The position numbers and the translations under genes are program-made. From Marimicrobium sp913061115 (lineage in GTDB: Bacteria; Pseudomonadota; Gammaproteobacteria; Pseudomonadales; Halieaceae), in assembly GCF_047729875.1 (NCBI RefSeq), contig NZ_CP159826.1:2604001-2668000 (forward strand): a stretch of 64,000 nucleotides of DNA, read 5' to 3'. The notes under the pieces are model-generated. The model was not told where the DNA came from. It made no database searches and saw only the letters and a program-made list of their open reading frames with translations. Positions 1 through 8,917 of the stretch are shown here, piece after piece (positions within the stretch are counted from its first letter, which is position 1; every line of letters starts with the position of its first letter).

Positions 1-1
1 C

Positions 2-1222
2 GCCCCGGCTTCACTGCCTGAACTGCAACAGCTGGTGGCGGAGAGTGTGGGTCCAATTCGGCCGGTTGGCGCTGGGCACTCTTTCTCTCCTCTGGTTCCC
101 ACCGATGGACAAATTGTGTCCCTCGCCAGGCTCAACGGACTTGTGTCCCATGATCCGGCTCAACTACGGGCGACGTTTCTTGCCGGCACTCAGATGTCAG
201 CCATGGGCGCACCACTGCATGAAGTAGGTCAGGCATTGATCAACATGCCAGATATTGATGAGCAGGTCATTGCCGGTGCAATCGCAACGGGCACCCACGG
301 TACCGGCGCCAACATAGGTGGATTGCCGAGCTTTGTCACCGGGCTGGAAATGGTTACTGCTACCGGCGAACTTATACAGTGTGATGCTGACAACAATCCA
401 GAGGTGTTCCAAGCAGCCCGCTTGTCTCTCGGCGCACTGGGGATTGTCACCAAAATCCAGATGCAAAATACCCAACCCTACCGCTCACGACGCGAGTCAT
501 GGATCTTGGATTGGGAAGACACCCTTGCCCAAGCAGATCAACTTGCCAACAAGCACCGTAATTTTGAGTTCTATTACATCCCATTCTCCGAGCGTTGCTT
601 CCTGTCCACTCACGACATCACCGAAGAGGACAAATTTTCTACCTCCGTTAGCGATGGTAATGAGTCCGTGCAGGACCTAAAAATGATTCGCGATTACCTG
701 TCTTGGTCTGACACCCTGCGCGGCCTGCCCATCAAGGCCATTGCCGCAACAATGGATAGGGAAGTCGTTGTGGAAGCCTCGTGGCTCAACTACGCCAGTG
801 AACGCAATGTGCGCTTTAATGAAATGGAGTATCACCTTCCCCGAGAACAGGGACTGGCGGCCTTGCGCGAAGTGCGGCAGGTATTGGAACAACACCACAA
901 GGCGGTGTTCTTCCCGCTTGAGGTACGCTATGTGAAGGGCGATGACGTTTGGCTAAGTCCTTTTTACCAACGCGACAGCATGTCAATTGCCGTGCATCGC
1001 TTCCACTCGGAAGATTACCGACCCTTGTTCAACGCCGTCGAGCCAATCTTTAGAAAATACGGTGGCCGCCCCCACTGGGGCAAGATCAATAGCGTAAAGC
1101 GAGCTCAGTTTGCACAGATGTATCCGCGCTGGGAAGCGTTCGTTGAAGTGCGTCAGCAACTCGATCCTAGCGCTAAATTTCTCAACCCTTATCTGGCATC
1201 CCTCTTTAGCGGAGCGGCATGA
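2..1222 (+). CDS. FAD-linked oxidoreductase, D-arabinono-1,4-lactone oxidase family (5' partial)
   Basis: Flavoprotein of the VAO/PCMH fold with a C-terminal ALO domain, a family that oxidises sugar lactones or polyols with oxygen. The frame is open to the left window edge, so the N-terminus is missing; a GTG at 35 falls inside the FAD domain and is unlikely to be the start. Visible are the FAD-binding loop PVGAGHSFSPL, then IAGAIATGTHGTG, the second half of the FAD fold, and the family C-terminal signature HWGKIN about 40 residues before the end. The stop overlaps the next start (ATGA at 1219), so the two are translationally coupled. The substrate cannot be read from sequence. Confidence 0.85.
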   Translation, partial: APASLPELQQLVAESVGPIRPVGAGHSFSPLVPTDGQIVSLARLNGLVSHDPAQLRATFLAGTQMSAMGAPLHEVGQALINMPDIDEQVIAGAIATGTHGTGANIGGLPSFVTGLEMVTATGELIQCDADNNPEVFQAARLSLGALGIVTKIQMQNTQPYRSRRESWILDWEDTLAQADQLANKHRNFEFYYIPFSERCFLSTHDITEEDKFSTSVSDGNESVQDLKMIRDYLSWSDTLRGLPIKAIAATMDREVVVEASWLNYASERNVRFNEMEYHLPREQGLAALREVRQVLEQHHKAVFFPLEVRYVKGDDVWLSPFYQRDSMSIAVHRFHSEDYRPLFNAVEPIFRKYGGRPHWGKINSVKRAQFAQMYPRWEAFVEVRQQLDPSAKFLNPYLASLFSGAA

Positions 1223-2490
1223 GGCGTCGTCAACTACTGCTTGCTGCCGCCGTCGGTGGCGCTGGTATACTGTGGGGCTTGCGCGCCAAAAATAGCGATA
1301 ATGGTGGCGTACACAGTGCCTATTTCCAGACCCTAAGTACCGCTTTGGATAAAGCAGGGTTAGCGCGACCGACGCTCATCATCGACAAGCAGAAGTTACT
1401 GGCCAACGCCAATGTCTTGCATCAACATCTGGCGGGTCGTTACGACTACCGCGTGGTCGCAAAATCGCTGCCCTCACTACCACTGTTAGAAACAGTGATG
1501 TCACATACTGATACGCAGCGTCTGATGGTTTTTCACCAACCCTTTCTCAACCTCATTGCTAAAGAATTGCCGAATGCGGATGTGCTACTGGGCAAGCCAA
1601 TGCCTGTTGCCGCCGCCGCGCGCTTTTATCAGCAGCACAGAACAACACAATTTGACGCCCGCCATCAGCTGCAATGGCTAGTAGACTCACCGGCAAGACT
1701 GATCCAATACGCGGATCTCGGACGACAACGGCGTGAACTGATGCTGATTAACCTAGAGCTGGATGTCGGATTGCACCGCGGTGGCATTAAAGATGAAGAG
1801 CAACTGGCATTGGCGCTGGACATTATCGAGCGGGAACCATTTCTGCAATTCAGCGGTTTTATGGGCTACGATCCGCACGTATCAAAAAACCCCGGATTAC
1901 TGGGCGGCCCGGAGGCCGCTTTTGCCTCGGTGCAGAAGACCTATCAGAACTTCGTTACCATTGCCGAAAGACAGCTGCAGCGGTCTCTGTCGGGGCTGAC
2001 ACTCAATGCCGCGGGCAGTCCCACCTATCAGCGCTACACCGGTGCCCAGGTGGCGACAGAGTTGTCCGCCGGTTCGGCATTGGTGAAGCCGACTGATTTT
2101 GACTTAGATACGCTGGCAGATCATGAGCCAGCCGCGTTTATCGCCACCCCTGTTTTAAAATCGCTGCCGGTGGCGGAGGTTCCGGGCATTGAAAAACTGG
2201 CATCACTGCAAAGCTGGTTTAATCCGAATAGCCGGCAGGCGTTCTTCATCTACGGCGGTCACTGGAAAGCCACACCGGTGTCACCCCCGGGCCTAAGCCT
2301 TCACCCCCTGTACGGACGATCCACCAATCAGGAAATGCTTAACGGCTCCAGCAGTGTCAAGCTGCAGCCCGACGACTGGGTCTTTATGCGACCCACTCAG
2401 AGCGAGCATGTGTTTCTGCAGTTTGGTGATATAGCCGTGTACGACGACGGCGCGATAGTAGACAGCTGGCCGGTGTTTACGCAGAGCTGA
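1219..2490 (+). CDS. Alanine racemase/D-serine dehydratase-like PLP enzyme (fold III) with Tat-like leader
   Basis: 423-aa fold-type III PLP protein resembling the DSD1/D-threonine aldolase group. The N-terminal alanine-racemase-type barrel begins near residue 48. K82 (VVAKSLPSL) is the likely PLP lysine, and the C-terminal beta domain ends with the family pattern 'HVFLQFGDIAVYDDG'. In D-serine dehydratases this position usually reads HVC and binds zinc; here Phe replaces Cys, so the metal site may be lost. The N-terminus MRRRQLLLAA plus a hydrophobic stretch looks like a twin-arginine or membrane anchor, unusual for a PLP enzyme. It overlaps the FAD oxidase by 4 bases. Substrate unknown. Confidence 0.75.
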   Translation: MRRRQLLLAAAVGGAGILWGLRAKNSDNGGVHSAYFQTLSTALDKAGLARPTLIIDKQKLLANANVLHQHLAGRYDYRVVAKSLPSLPLLETVMSHTDTQRLMVFHQPFLNLIAKELPNADVLLGKPMPVAAAARFYQQHRTTQFDARHQLQWLVDSPARLIQYADLGRQRRELMLINLELDVGLHRGGIKDEEQLALALDIIEREPFLQFSGFMGYDPHVSKNPGLLGGPEAAFASVQKTYQNFVTIAERQLQRSLSGLTLNAAGSPTYQRYTGAQVATELSAGSALVKPTDFDLDTLADHEPAAFIATPVLKSLPVAEVPGIEKLASLQSWFNPNSRQAFFIYGGHWKATPVSPPGLSLHPLYGRSTNQEMLNGSSSVKLQPDDWVFMRPTQSEHVFLQFGDIAVYDDGAIVDSWPVFTQS

Positions 2491-2568
2491 CACCTTTACA
2501 GAATCATCGCGGCGGCAGCACTGCTGAAAGAATAGACTCATTCCGTCAAAAAAACAGAGCACTGCACC

Positions 2569-4077
2569 TTATCCGTACAGGTCTTCCCCCGCTGCCCACG
2601 TCGCATGAAACCCCACTGGCACTCGGTGTGGCATAGCAACGCTTGCAATGGGCCCCTGCGCAATATCGGTGGCGTCAAACACCAGGCAGTGCGATGTAGC
2701 GTCTTTACTGTCGGTGACAAGTGTTACAACGTAGCCGTCATCTTCAGCTGAGCGTCTGTCTGCACCCGGCTTCGGAGCAAATACGGCTTCGCTGCCGAAC
2801 ACGCCTTCACCGTAATCCCACTGCGTGCTCTGTCCTGTGTCGTTGTTGTATTTCACTAAACCAGTAAAACGAAGAGTATGGCCGCCTTCGTGTAGCAAAG
2901 GAATTCGTTGATGATAGGAGTACTGACTTTTTACGCCATGAAAAATGGGGTTTGATTTGTTGAATTCCGTATTAAGATCATCGATGGCACCTTCGCGGAC
3001 TTCACCCGTTGCTAGATTGAACTGCCAGCGGTAGGCGTTTGCCTCAAGACGCATGTAGGCCAGCATGGATGCAAGTTCACCGTCACCAGACTGACCAGAA
3101 GGCATGGGATTGATTGAACGACAACCGTCCATCACTACCCAGTCACCCTCTTCCCAACAGTTAGTGGTGTGTAATATGTAACAAGGCTCACACTCGAACC
3201 AGCGCACATCCCTACTTTGTCCGCGACGAGGAATAATGCCGAAACGGGTGGGGATGTCTTTGTGAAATGTCAGCACCCGATACTTGTGCTTGCGCAATAC
3301 TTCCATGTCATGAAAGAAGGGCAGGTCATGAAGGACCGCGTAGTGAGTAGTGAAACCCAAATCATGTGGCAGTCTGGGCCCCGGCAAATCAATAGCCACT
3401 TCGTGCACTAACCGGCCGGAGGGGTCAGCAACGCCATAGGTCATGAACGGAGCTTCATCGCCATAATCAAAGAACAGCAGCTCGCCCGTTGCCCAGTCTA
3501 CTTTGGAGTGTGCCGACATACGACGCTGTGTACGGCCTTCTAGATCATAGTGCGCTTTAGTTTCAAGAGTGAGACTGTCTAAGCGATAGGGGTCGCCCGC
3601 GTTATACCACAGCGACATCAAGTCACCTGCGTACCAGAACAAATCGGTGTTGGACGTGTCTTTAATGCCAAAGCGGGAAATATCGTAATCAAACGGGCCC
3701 ATGACACCTGGGGACATTGATTTTCCGACGCTCAGTTCCTGTGTAAGCGCCGCGGTCTGTACGTAGCGATTGCGATAGCTGGCGGCACCATCACTGAAAT
3801 ACACACCGTGAACCATGCCATCACCATCAAACGGGTGATAGCGATTCTTGGGGTGGTGCAAGGGGTTGGGGCCATTACGAAAATAGGCACCCGAGAGATC
3901 ACGGGGTAAAGCGCCCGTGACGACCAAACTCTCTTCATGGAGCTCATTGACTGTGGGCGCATAAACGCCGTGCAGATAAGGATTGTCCAGCTCATAGATC
4001 CAGCTCGGAGTACCCTCTAGCTCCCTAACCGGGCCAATACTCTGCTCGGTGATCGGATATTCGCGCATTAAAGCCAT
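2569..4077 (-). CDS. Carotenoid oxygenase (RPE65/CCD family)
   Basis: 502-aa non-heme iron dioxygenase of the carotenoid/stilbene cleavage family, which splits a conjugated double bond of apocarotenoids, lignostilbenes or similar compounds. The four iron-binding histidines fit the seven-bladed propeller: H190 (MSAHSKVDW), H238 (PHDLGFTTHY), H303 (ILHTTNCWEE) and H491 (GFHATW) near the C-terminus. The early motif RNGPNPLHHP and FDGDGMVH are also typical. I start at the ATG at 4077 because AGGAGA lies 7 bases upstream; an in-frame GTG at 4101 would place that site inside the gene. Monocistronic, convergent with the PLP-enzyme gene. Cleavage specificity cannot be predicted. Confidence 0.9.
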   Translation of the reverse strand: MALMREYPITEQSIGPVRELEGTPSWIYELDNPYLHGVYAPTVNELHEESLVVTGALPRDLSGAYFRNGPNPLHHPKNRYHPFDGDGMVHGVYFSDGAASYRNRYVQTAALTQELSVGKSMSPGVMGPFDYDISRFGIKDTSNTDLFWYAGDLMSLWYNAGDPYRLDSLTLETKAHYDLEGRTQRRMSAHSKVDWATGELLFFDYGDEAPFMTYGVADPSGRLVHEVAIDLPGPRLPHDLGFTTHYAVLHDLPFFHDMEVLRKHKYRVLTFHKDIPTRFGIIPRRGQSRDVRWFECEPCYILHTTNCWEEGDWVVMDGCRSINPMPSGQSGDGELASMLAYMRLEANAYRWQFNLATGEVREGAIDDLNTEFNKSNPIFHGVKSQYSYHQRIPLLHEGGHTLRFTGLVKYNNDTGQSTQWDYGEGVFGSEAVFAPKPGADRRSAEDDGYVVTLVTDSKDATSHCLVFDATDIAQGPIASVAMPHRVPVGFHATWAAGEDLYG

Positions 4078-4295
4078 AAACCGTTCTCCTGTTGCCCTCA
4101 CTAAGCGCTACGCGGACTGACCTCGACCACTACCGTTAGCGGAACCTTCTGCAACGAATCAAAATTGTAGCACTATCGTGTCCTGCGTGTTCGCCTTGCT
4201 CGGCGGCTGACACTTCCCTACTATTCTAGTATTGCCCTGGGTTGCTTGGTCTTTTGATAGCCACGTATATCCAGTTGCCCCTCAGGAGACATATC

Positions 4296-5531
4296 ATGAG
4301 TCAGCCGATATACATTTTAGGTGGCGCACAGACCGACTTTGCGCGCAATTGGGCGCGGGAAGATTTGCAGATCTACGACATGTTCGCAGAGGCCCTGCGA
4401 AGCGGCATACACAATGCCGGCATCGAGCCCTCCGAAATAGACGTGGGGCACGTAGGCAACTTCGTGGGTGATCTGTTCGCTGGGCAAGGTCTGATCGGCG
4501 GTTTTTTTGGGCAGCTTTATCCTGAGCTCGCTTCGCTGCCTACCTCACGACACGAAGCCGCCTGTGCATCAGGCTCTATTGCAATTTTATCTGCTATGCG
4601 GGATATAGAGGCGGGGCACTACAATGTGGCCTGCGTTCTCGGCCTTGAATTAATGCGCAACGTGACGGGAAAAACTGGCGCAGAATATCTGGGCGCAGCG
4701 CGCTGGATTGGGCATGAGGCCGACAACGCAGACTTTCCCTGGCCACACATGTTTGATCGTATAACAAGAGAGTACGATAAGCGCTATGGCATCAACAGTG
4801 ATCACCTCAACACCATTGCGGAAATCAATTTTTGTAATGCCAAGCAAAACCCCTATGCACAAACACGCGAATGGAATTTCCCCGAAGGTTGCTTCAGCAA
4901 TAACGACAAATTGAATCCCGTGATCGACGGTGCAGTACGAAAAATGGATTGCGGACAAATTACAGACGGCGCCGCTTGCATCATTCTAGCCGGTAAAAGC
5001 GCCGCCAAGGATTATGCCGCTCGCAACGGGCTGTCATTGGCCGACATTCCGCGCGTTAAGGGCTGGGGTCACCATTCAGCACCTATTCTGTTGGAAACCA
5101 AACTGCAGCTTTCGGCGGATCGGCCCCTATTATTCCCGCATGCTAAAGCCACCCTAGATGATGCACGGCAACGTGCAGGCTTTAACGCGCTGACGGATCT
5201 TGACGGCATGGAAACCCACGACTGCTTTACCGTTACCGAGTACATGGCTATCGACCACAGTGGTTTAACCGCGCCAGGCGAAAGCTGGAAAGCGATAGAA
5301 GAAGGCCGCATTGCCAAAGACGGCAGCTTCCCTATCAACGCCAGCGGCGGCCTAATTGGTCTGGGACACCCCGTGGGCGCTACCGGTGTGCGAATGGTAC
5401 TAGACTGTGCCAACCAGGTGAGCGGGCAGGCGGGAGGCTGCCAAATTGCCGACGCCGAAAACATGATCACCTTTAATGTCGGCGGCAGCACAACGACCTG
5501 TGTGAGTTTTGTGGTGGGTGTAGGCTCGTAG
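4296..5531 (+). CDS. Thiolase family protein (acetyl-CoA acetyltransferase/SCP-x type)
   Basis: 411-aa thiolase-fold enzyme for CoA-ester cleavage or condensation. The nucleophile is C90 in HEAACASGS. The GHP motif is intact (GGLIGLGHPVGATG, about residue 357), and a C-terminal Cys near residue 402 lies in NVGGSTTTC, so all the usual catalytic elements are present. The ATG at 4296 has CAGGAG upstream; a longer frame from 4242 lacks a good site. It stands alone, divergent from the carotenoid oxygenase with about 220 bases between, and most likely acts in beta-oxidation of the same kind of isoprenoid or steroid substrates as the genes at 9-18 kb. Confidence 0.88.
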   Translation: MSQPIYILGGAQTDFARNWAREDLQIYDMFAEALRSGIHNAGIEPSEIDVGHVGNFVGDLFAGQGLIGGFFGQLYPELASLPTSRHEAACASGSIAILSAMRDIEAGHYNVACVLGLELMRNVTGKTGAEYLGAARWIGHEADNADFPWPHMFDRITREYDKRYGINSDHLNTIAEINFCNAKQNPYAQTREWNFPEGCFSNNDKLNPVIDGAVRKMDCGQITDGAACIILAGKSAAKDYAARNGLSLADIPRVKGWGHHSAPILLETKLQLSADRPLLFPHAKATLDDARQRAGFNALTDLDGMETHDCFTVTEYMAIDHSGLTAPGESWKAIEEGRIAKDGSFPINASGGLIGLGHPVGATGVRMVLDCANQVSGQAGGCQIADAENMITFNVGGSTTTCVSFVVGVGS

Positions 5532-5814
5532 GCATAGCATGCTGAAAGAAGCCTTTAATCGTGGCACTACGCTAAGTCGCCTGCATTGAATGCCTTCGCC
5601 TACCGATAACCACGTTTCTCTGACATAAACATCTCTATCGGTGCCGCTATTTTGCTGTATGTCCTAGCAGGCTTTTACACCTGATTGCCTGATTCATTCG
5701 TTAACCGTATTACCGCATTTAAAAACCCACGTGTTTCGAAAGTTCAATTTTTAGCACTACTAAAAATCTTCATCTCTGTGTATGCTTATCGTGGAGAAAA
5801 TGAGGAGCTTACCT

Positions 5815-7323
5815 ATGAAATATACAAAACAACTTCTAGCACTAGCCGTCGGCACATTGCTGATTGTATCCAATATAACCTGGGCGCAAGAACCCAAGTA
5901 CGCAGCTAAAGTTCCTGACTCGGTTAAAACGCCGGATAAAGTCCAAACAGAATTCCTCGGCGATTTGGAATTTTTCGATGGTGCGCCAAGTCGCGCCACT
6001 GTCGAGAAGGCCTATGATTTCTTGGATTTGTCTCGCGGGACAACAACCTTCCTTAAAGGTATTCCTGCAGCTTCAGTCTATGCTCTTCTAGAAGGCCTAA
6101 TACAGGCAGGTGTGCAGCCAGGGGATTTGGGTATTACAGAAGACCTTATGGATGCGCGCTCGCTATTCTTAACTCCAAACTCAACGACTGTTTACGGCTT
6201 TGCCGAAATTGATGTTAAAGATGGACCTCTTGTCGTAGAAATTCCTCCAGGGGTGCTCGGTCCCGTAGATGATGCATACTTCCGCTGGGTAACCGATGTT
6301 GGTGTGACCGGACCTGATAAAGGTGAAGGGGGAAAATATCTGTTTGTTCACTCCGATTACAAAGGCGATATCCCAGATGGCTATTTTATTGCAAAAACGC
6401 CGAGTTATCGCAATCTAATGCTGATGCGTGCTTTCGTTAAGGACGGAGATGTTGCGGGTGCGGTTAAAGGCGTAAAAGCAAAATTTCGAATCTACCCGCT
6501 TTCTGAAGAAAAAAGTCCACCAGAGCAGCGTTTTGTTAATATATCAGGTAAGCAGTTTAATACCGTGCATGCTAATAACTTTGACTTTTATGAAGAGTTG
6601 AACGCTGTTATTCAGTATGAGCCGGCCGACTCCTTCAACCCCGAAATAGTCGGACTTTTCGCCTCCATTGGCATCAAGAAGGGCCAGCCCTTTAAGCCAG
6701 ATGCTCGCATGAAGACCATACTGACCGAAGCCGTGGCAGTGGGTAATACTATTGCTCGAGCTCTTTCCTATGCTCCACGCAATGAGACTGTCTATTTCTA
6801 TCCCGACAGAAAATGGACTTCACCGTTTGTAGGCGGCAGTTCAGAATTTATGAATAACGGTGAACTCGTGCTCGATGACAGAATCTTTTTCCACTATGTA
6901 GCGACAGGCATTACTCCGGCCATGGCTGCTCCGAGAGTGGGATCTGGATCTGCCTATGGTTTTGCCACAAAAGATGCAAGTGGCGAATATCTTGATGGTG
7001 GAAATACGTACAAGATAACGCTGCCAGCCCCTATTCCTGCGAACAACTTTTGGTCTTTCATGGTTTACTCTGGCCAGCATCGCTCAATGCTCGAAACCGA
7101 TCAAAAACTTGCAGGCCTTGATAGTAATAATCCATCAGTGCAACCAAACGCTGATGGCTCTTATACCATGTGGTTCGGACCAAAGGCACCCAAAGGTCAT
7201 GAAGGCAATTGGATACAAACCATGCCGGATAAGAGTTACAGCGTGCTGCTACGCCTCTATGGGCCGCTCGAGCCATGGTTTGATAAATCCTGGAAGCCCG
7301 GTGATTTCGAACGTGTTAAATAA
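5815..7323 (+). CDS. Secreted DUF1254/DUF1214 domain protein
   Basis: 502-aa protein with a Sec signal peptide (MKYTKQLLAL start, cleavage near ITWAQ, about residue 25), then a DUF1254 region (about 50-190) and a DUF1214 C-terminal region (about 380-490; WSFMVYSGQHRSML, SYSVLLRLYGPLEPW). Proteins of this pair of families are widespread in environmental proteobacteria and have no established biochemical role. The start at 5815 has GAGGAG about 8 bases upstream. The coding sequence reads as noticeably more A+T-rich than the flanking catabolic genes and is followed directly by a 15-bp inverted repeat, which may indicate acquisition. The 283 bases upstream hold no gene. Confidence 0.85.
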   Translation: MKYTKQLLALAVGTLLIVSNITWAQEPKYAAKVPDSVKTPDKVQTEFLGDLEFFDGAPSRATVEKAYDFLDLSRGTTTFLKGIPAASVYALLEGLIQAGVQPGDLGITEDLMDARSLFLTPNSTTVYGFAEIDVKDGPLVVEIPPGVLGPVDDAYFRWVTDVGVTGPDKGEGGKYLFVHSDYKGDIPDGYFIAKTPSYRNLMLMRAFVKDGDVAGAVKGVKAKFRIYPLSEEKSPPEQRFVNISGKQFNTVHANNFDFYEELNAVIQYEPADSFNPEIVGLFASIGIKKGQPFKPDARMKTILTEAVAVGNTIARALSYAPRNETVYFYPDRKWTSPFVGGSSEFMNNGELVLDDRIFFHYVATGITPAMAAPRVGSGSAYGFATKDASGEYLDGGNTYKITLPAPIPANNFWSFMVYSGQHRSMLETDQKLAGLDSNNPSVQPNADGSYTMWFGPKAPKGHEGNWIQTMPDKSYSVLLRLYGPLEPWFDKSWKPGDFERVK

Positions 7324-7328
7324 TTGCA

Positions 7329-7386
7329 GCTAACCCCCAGTTCTAGCGGATGCCGCTAACGCGTCATCGCTGAACTGGGGGTTAGC
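7329..7386. repeat. 15-bp perfect inverted repeat with nested hairpin
   Basis: GCTAACCCCCAGTTC (7329-7343) is exactly complementary to GAACTGGGGGTTAGC (7372-7386). Immediately inside is a second hairpin, TAGCGG-ATG-CCGCTA (7344-7358), leaving 13 unpaired bases. It begins 5 bases after the DUF1254 stop codon. There is no T-run, so it is not a classic intrinsic terminator; it could still stop transcription, stabilise mRNA ends or be a mobile-repeat end. Confidence 0.85.
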
Positions 7387-7411
7387 ATCCTCATTCGACA
7401 CGATGAAAGTA
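7346..7411 (+). repeat. Dispersed repeat, copy A
   Basis: A 66-base segment that recurs at 8081-8145 with one gap and about five substitutions (core shared string GCTGAACTGGGGGTT, then GCATCCTCATTCGACA). It covers the right arm and inner hairpin of the inverted repeat at 7329-7386. The two copies are in the same orientation about 735 bases apart and bracket the zinc-ribbon gene. Confidence 0.9.
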
Positions 7412-7592
7412 TGGGCCCTTAGCTGTGCTTCGTGCCCCGCCGACTACGAAATCAAAATCCAATGGGCGAGGCTTTTCTAGCACTGCACCAATGCCTGATG
7501 AGGCACCTATTATCACGGCTGTCTCTTTACCCATTCCCATCCCATCGCCCTCATTATTCACTCGCACCCTAACAGGGCCAGGGCCTGAGAAA

Positions 7593-7835
7593 TTACATCC
7601 CTAACAACTCCATAGTCGAGCATTCATCAAGTTTTTTTCCATAGGCATTATTGATGGTTCTGTCATACCGCATACCACAGTTATCACAGCTCGCTCCCAT
7701 GATGTGATACCCCACGTCATCTTCATCATCTTCCTCATACTCAAGGGGCATGTCTCCATCGCACTCCTCGCAGGTCCATGTTGCTTCACGCAGAATGTTT
7801 TCGGCTTTTGTCTTTAAGTCTTGGTCATACGACAT
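7593..7835 (-). CDS. Small acidic zinc-ribbon protein, unknown function
   Basis: 80-aa protein with two CxxC pairs, C22/C25 (TCEECDGDM) and C50/C53 (SCDNCGM), separated by an acidic patch (EYEEDDEDD), the layout of a small zinc ribbon. I do not recognise a named family. The start is uncertain: ATG at 7835 gives an 80-aa product with only a weak upstream AGGGG, and the frame stays open to a TTG at 7901 (102 aa). It lies alone between two direct copies of a short repeat, on the strand opposite DUF1254. The 364 bases between it and the LuxR gene contain only repeat copy B. Confidence 0.6.
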   Translation of the reverse strand: MSYDQDLKTKAENILREATWTCEECDGDMPLEYEEDDEDDVGYHIMGASCDNCGMRYDRTINNAYGKKLDECSTMELLGM

Positions 7836-8080
7836 AGGATTTGAACGCCCCTGAGATTCGTGAGTCATCGTTGTCATTGTAACATCAGATCGGCCTTTCA
7901 AGCCGGCGATATTGCACCGAGAGGCACTCCAACTCCACCTGCGCGCTAGCGATCATAGCCTTGGGCTAACCCGCTCAATAAGTGACGTCGTTAGCATCTC
8001 TTATCGAAGTGTTCGACGCTATTAAATCAGAACACTATTGTGCCACCAGGATACACACGGCACTGGCGCCCAACGGAAAG

Positions 8081-8145
8081 GCGGATGCCGTTAACGCGTC
8101 GTCGCTGAACTGGGGGTTGCATCCTCATTCGACAGGATTAAAGTA
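8081..8145 (+). repeat. Dispersed repeat, copy B
   Basis: Second copy of the 7346-7411 element, aligned from GCGGATGCCG to AAAGTA. The left arm of the long inverted repeat is absent here, so this copy cannot form the 15-bp outer stem. It sits in the 7836-8199 intergenic stretch, where I see nothing else. Confidence 0.88.
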
Positions 8146-8199
8146 AGCACCCTGATCGCCGAGCAGCATTGGATTTTAGCACTATTTAGTGATCTCAAC

Positions 8200-8844
8200 T
8201 TAGCAGACGACGTGCAGACTGCTCTTTGAGAACCAATCAGGTTTACCCAGTATGAAGGCAGAGAGTCCTGCTTCAGCCATGTGCTGCTCTAAGGGCTTGC
8301 CTGCAGGTAAGGGAAAAGCACGTAGTTCAGTTATACGCTTTTCTATCGTCTTAACGGAGACAGACAAGGCCTCTGCCATACCTTTTCGGGTCCAACCCAT
8401 CAACATGAAGCGGAGTACCTGCATATCTCTAGCAGAGATGTATACATCATATCTTGGTACGTACAGTCTGTGATTTTTGAAATCCAGATGCTGGTACCAA
8501 AGAGGATGGAGGACAGATGCAGAGACAAATCTCGTATTACCGATTAGGGTGTCTCTTTCGGTGCGGGCCACCACAGAAGACGTAAACACTAAGCCGTGGT
8601 CTTCAGTCTTTACCCACGACTGTATGAGTCTAGGGGTTTTTCCTTTGAAAAGAAGCTGCTCTTCCTTATGAATTTCATCGGCTATATCAACCAGGATGGG
8701 CAGATCGTCATTGGTTAATTTCATCGACGGATGGAAAGGTTCAGTGAGGCCTGAAAGAGCAGCCGCCATTTCACTGAGTTTTAAATAGACGTTGTCGCTG
8801 TCTTTTTCGTAACTGGACGTTGCTACTAGATCTGCACTCTGCAT
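8200..8844 (-). CDS. LuxR-type helix-turn-helix transcriptional regulator
   Basis: 214-aa regulator with a C-terminal LuxR/GerE DNA-binding domain at about residues 133-178: ISARDMQVLRFMLMGWTRKG, then AEALSVSVKTIEKRITELRA. The N-terminal ~130 residues resemble a sensory or ligand-binding domain in size, but no PAS or autoinducer motif is obvious. The ATG at 8844 has AGGGAAG 6 bases upstream, which decides it over the longer frame from 8907. The promoter region contains three tandem 10-base repeats (8888-8917), a likely operator. It could control the catabolic genes beside it, but the target is inferred. Confidence 0.85.
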   Translation of the reverse strand: MQSADLVATSSYEKDSDNVYLKLSEMAAALSGLTEPFHPSMKLTNDDLPILVDIADEIHKEEQLLFKGKTPRLIQSWVKTEDHGLVFTSSVVARTERDTLIGNTRFVSASVLHPLWYQHLDFKNHRLYVPRYDVYISARDMQVLRFMLMGWTRKGMAEALSVSVKTIEKRITELRAFPLPAGKPLEQHMAEAGLSAFILGKPDWFSKSSLHVVC

Positions 8845-8887
8845 AAATACTTCCCTAGTATGATATTTTATACTCTTAAAAGATAAG

Positions 8888-8917
8888 TTACCAGAATCTA
8901 CCAACACTTACCAGACT
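8888..8917. promoter_or_regulatory. Three tandem 10-bp direct repeats upstream of the LuxR-type regulator
   Basis: TTACCAGAAT, CTACCAACAC and TTACCAGACT follow each other exactly, sharing YTACCA at a 10-base period, one helical turn. They lie 44-73 bases upstream of the regulator start. Phased direct repeats of this kind are typical operator sites; autoregulation is inferred. Confidence 0.5.

Noticed and set aside
7329..7386. Integron attC site
   Set aside because: Length and nested pairing are similar and GTTAG-type ends occur, but the boxes do not fit RYYYAAC/GTTRRRY and no integrase or cassette array is visible.
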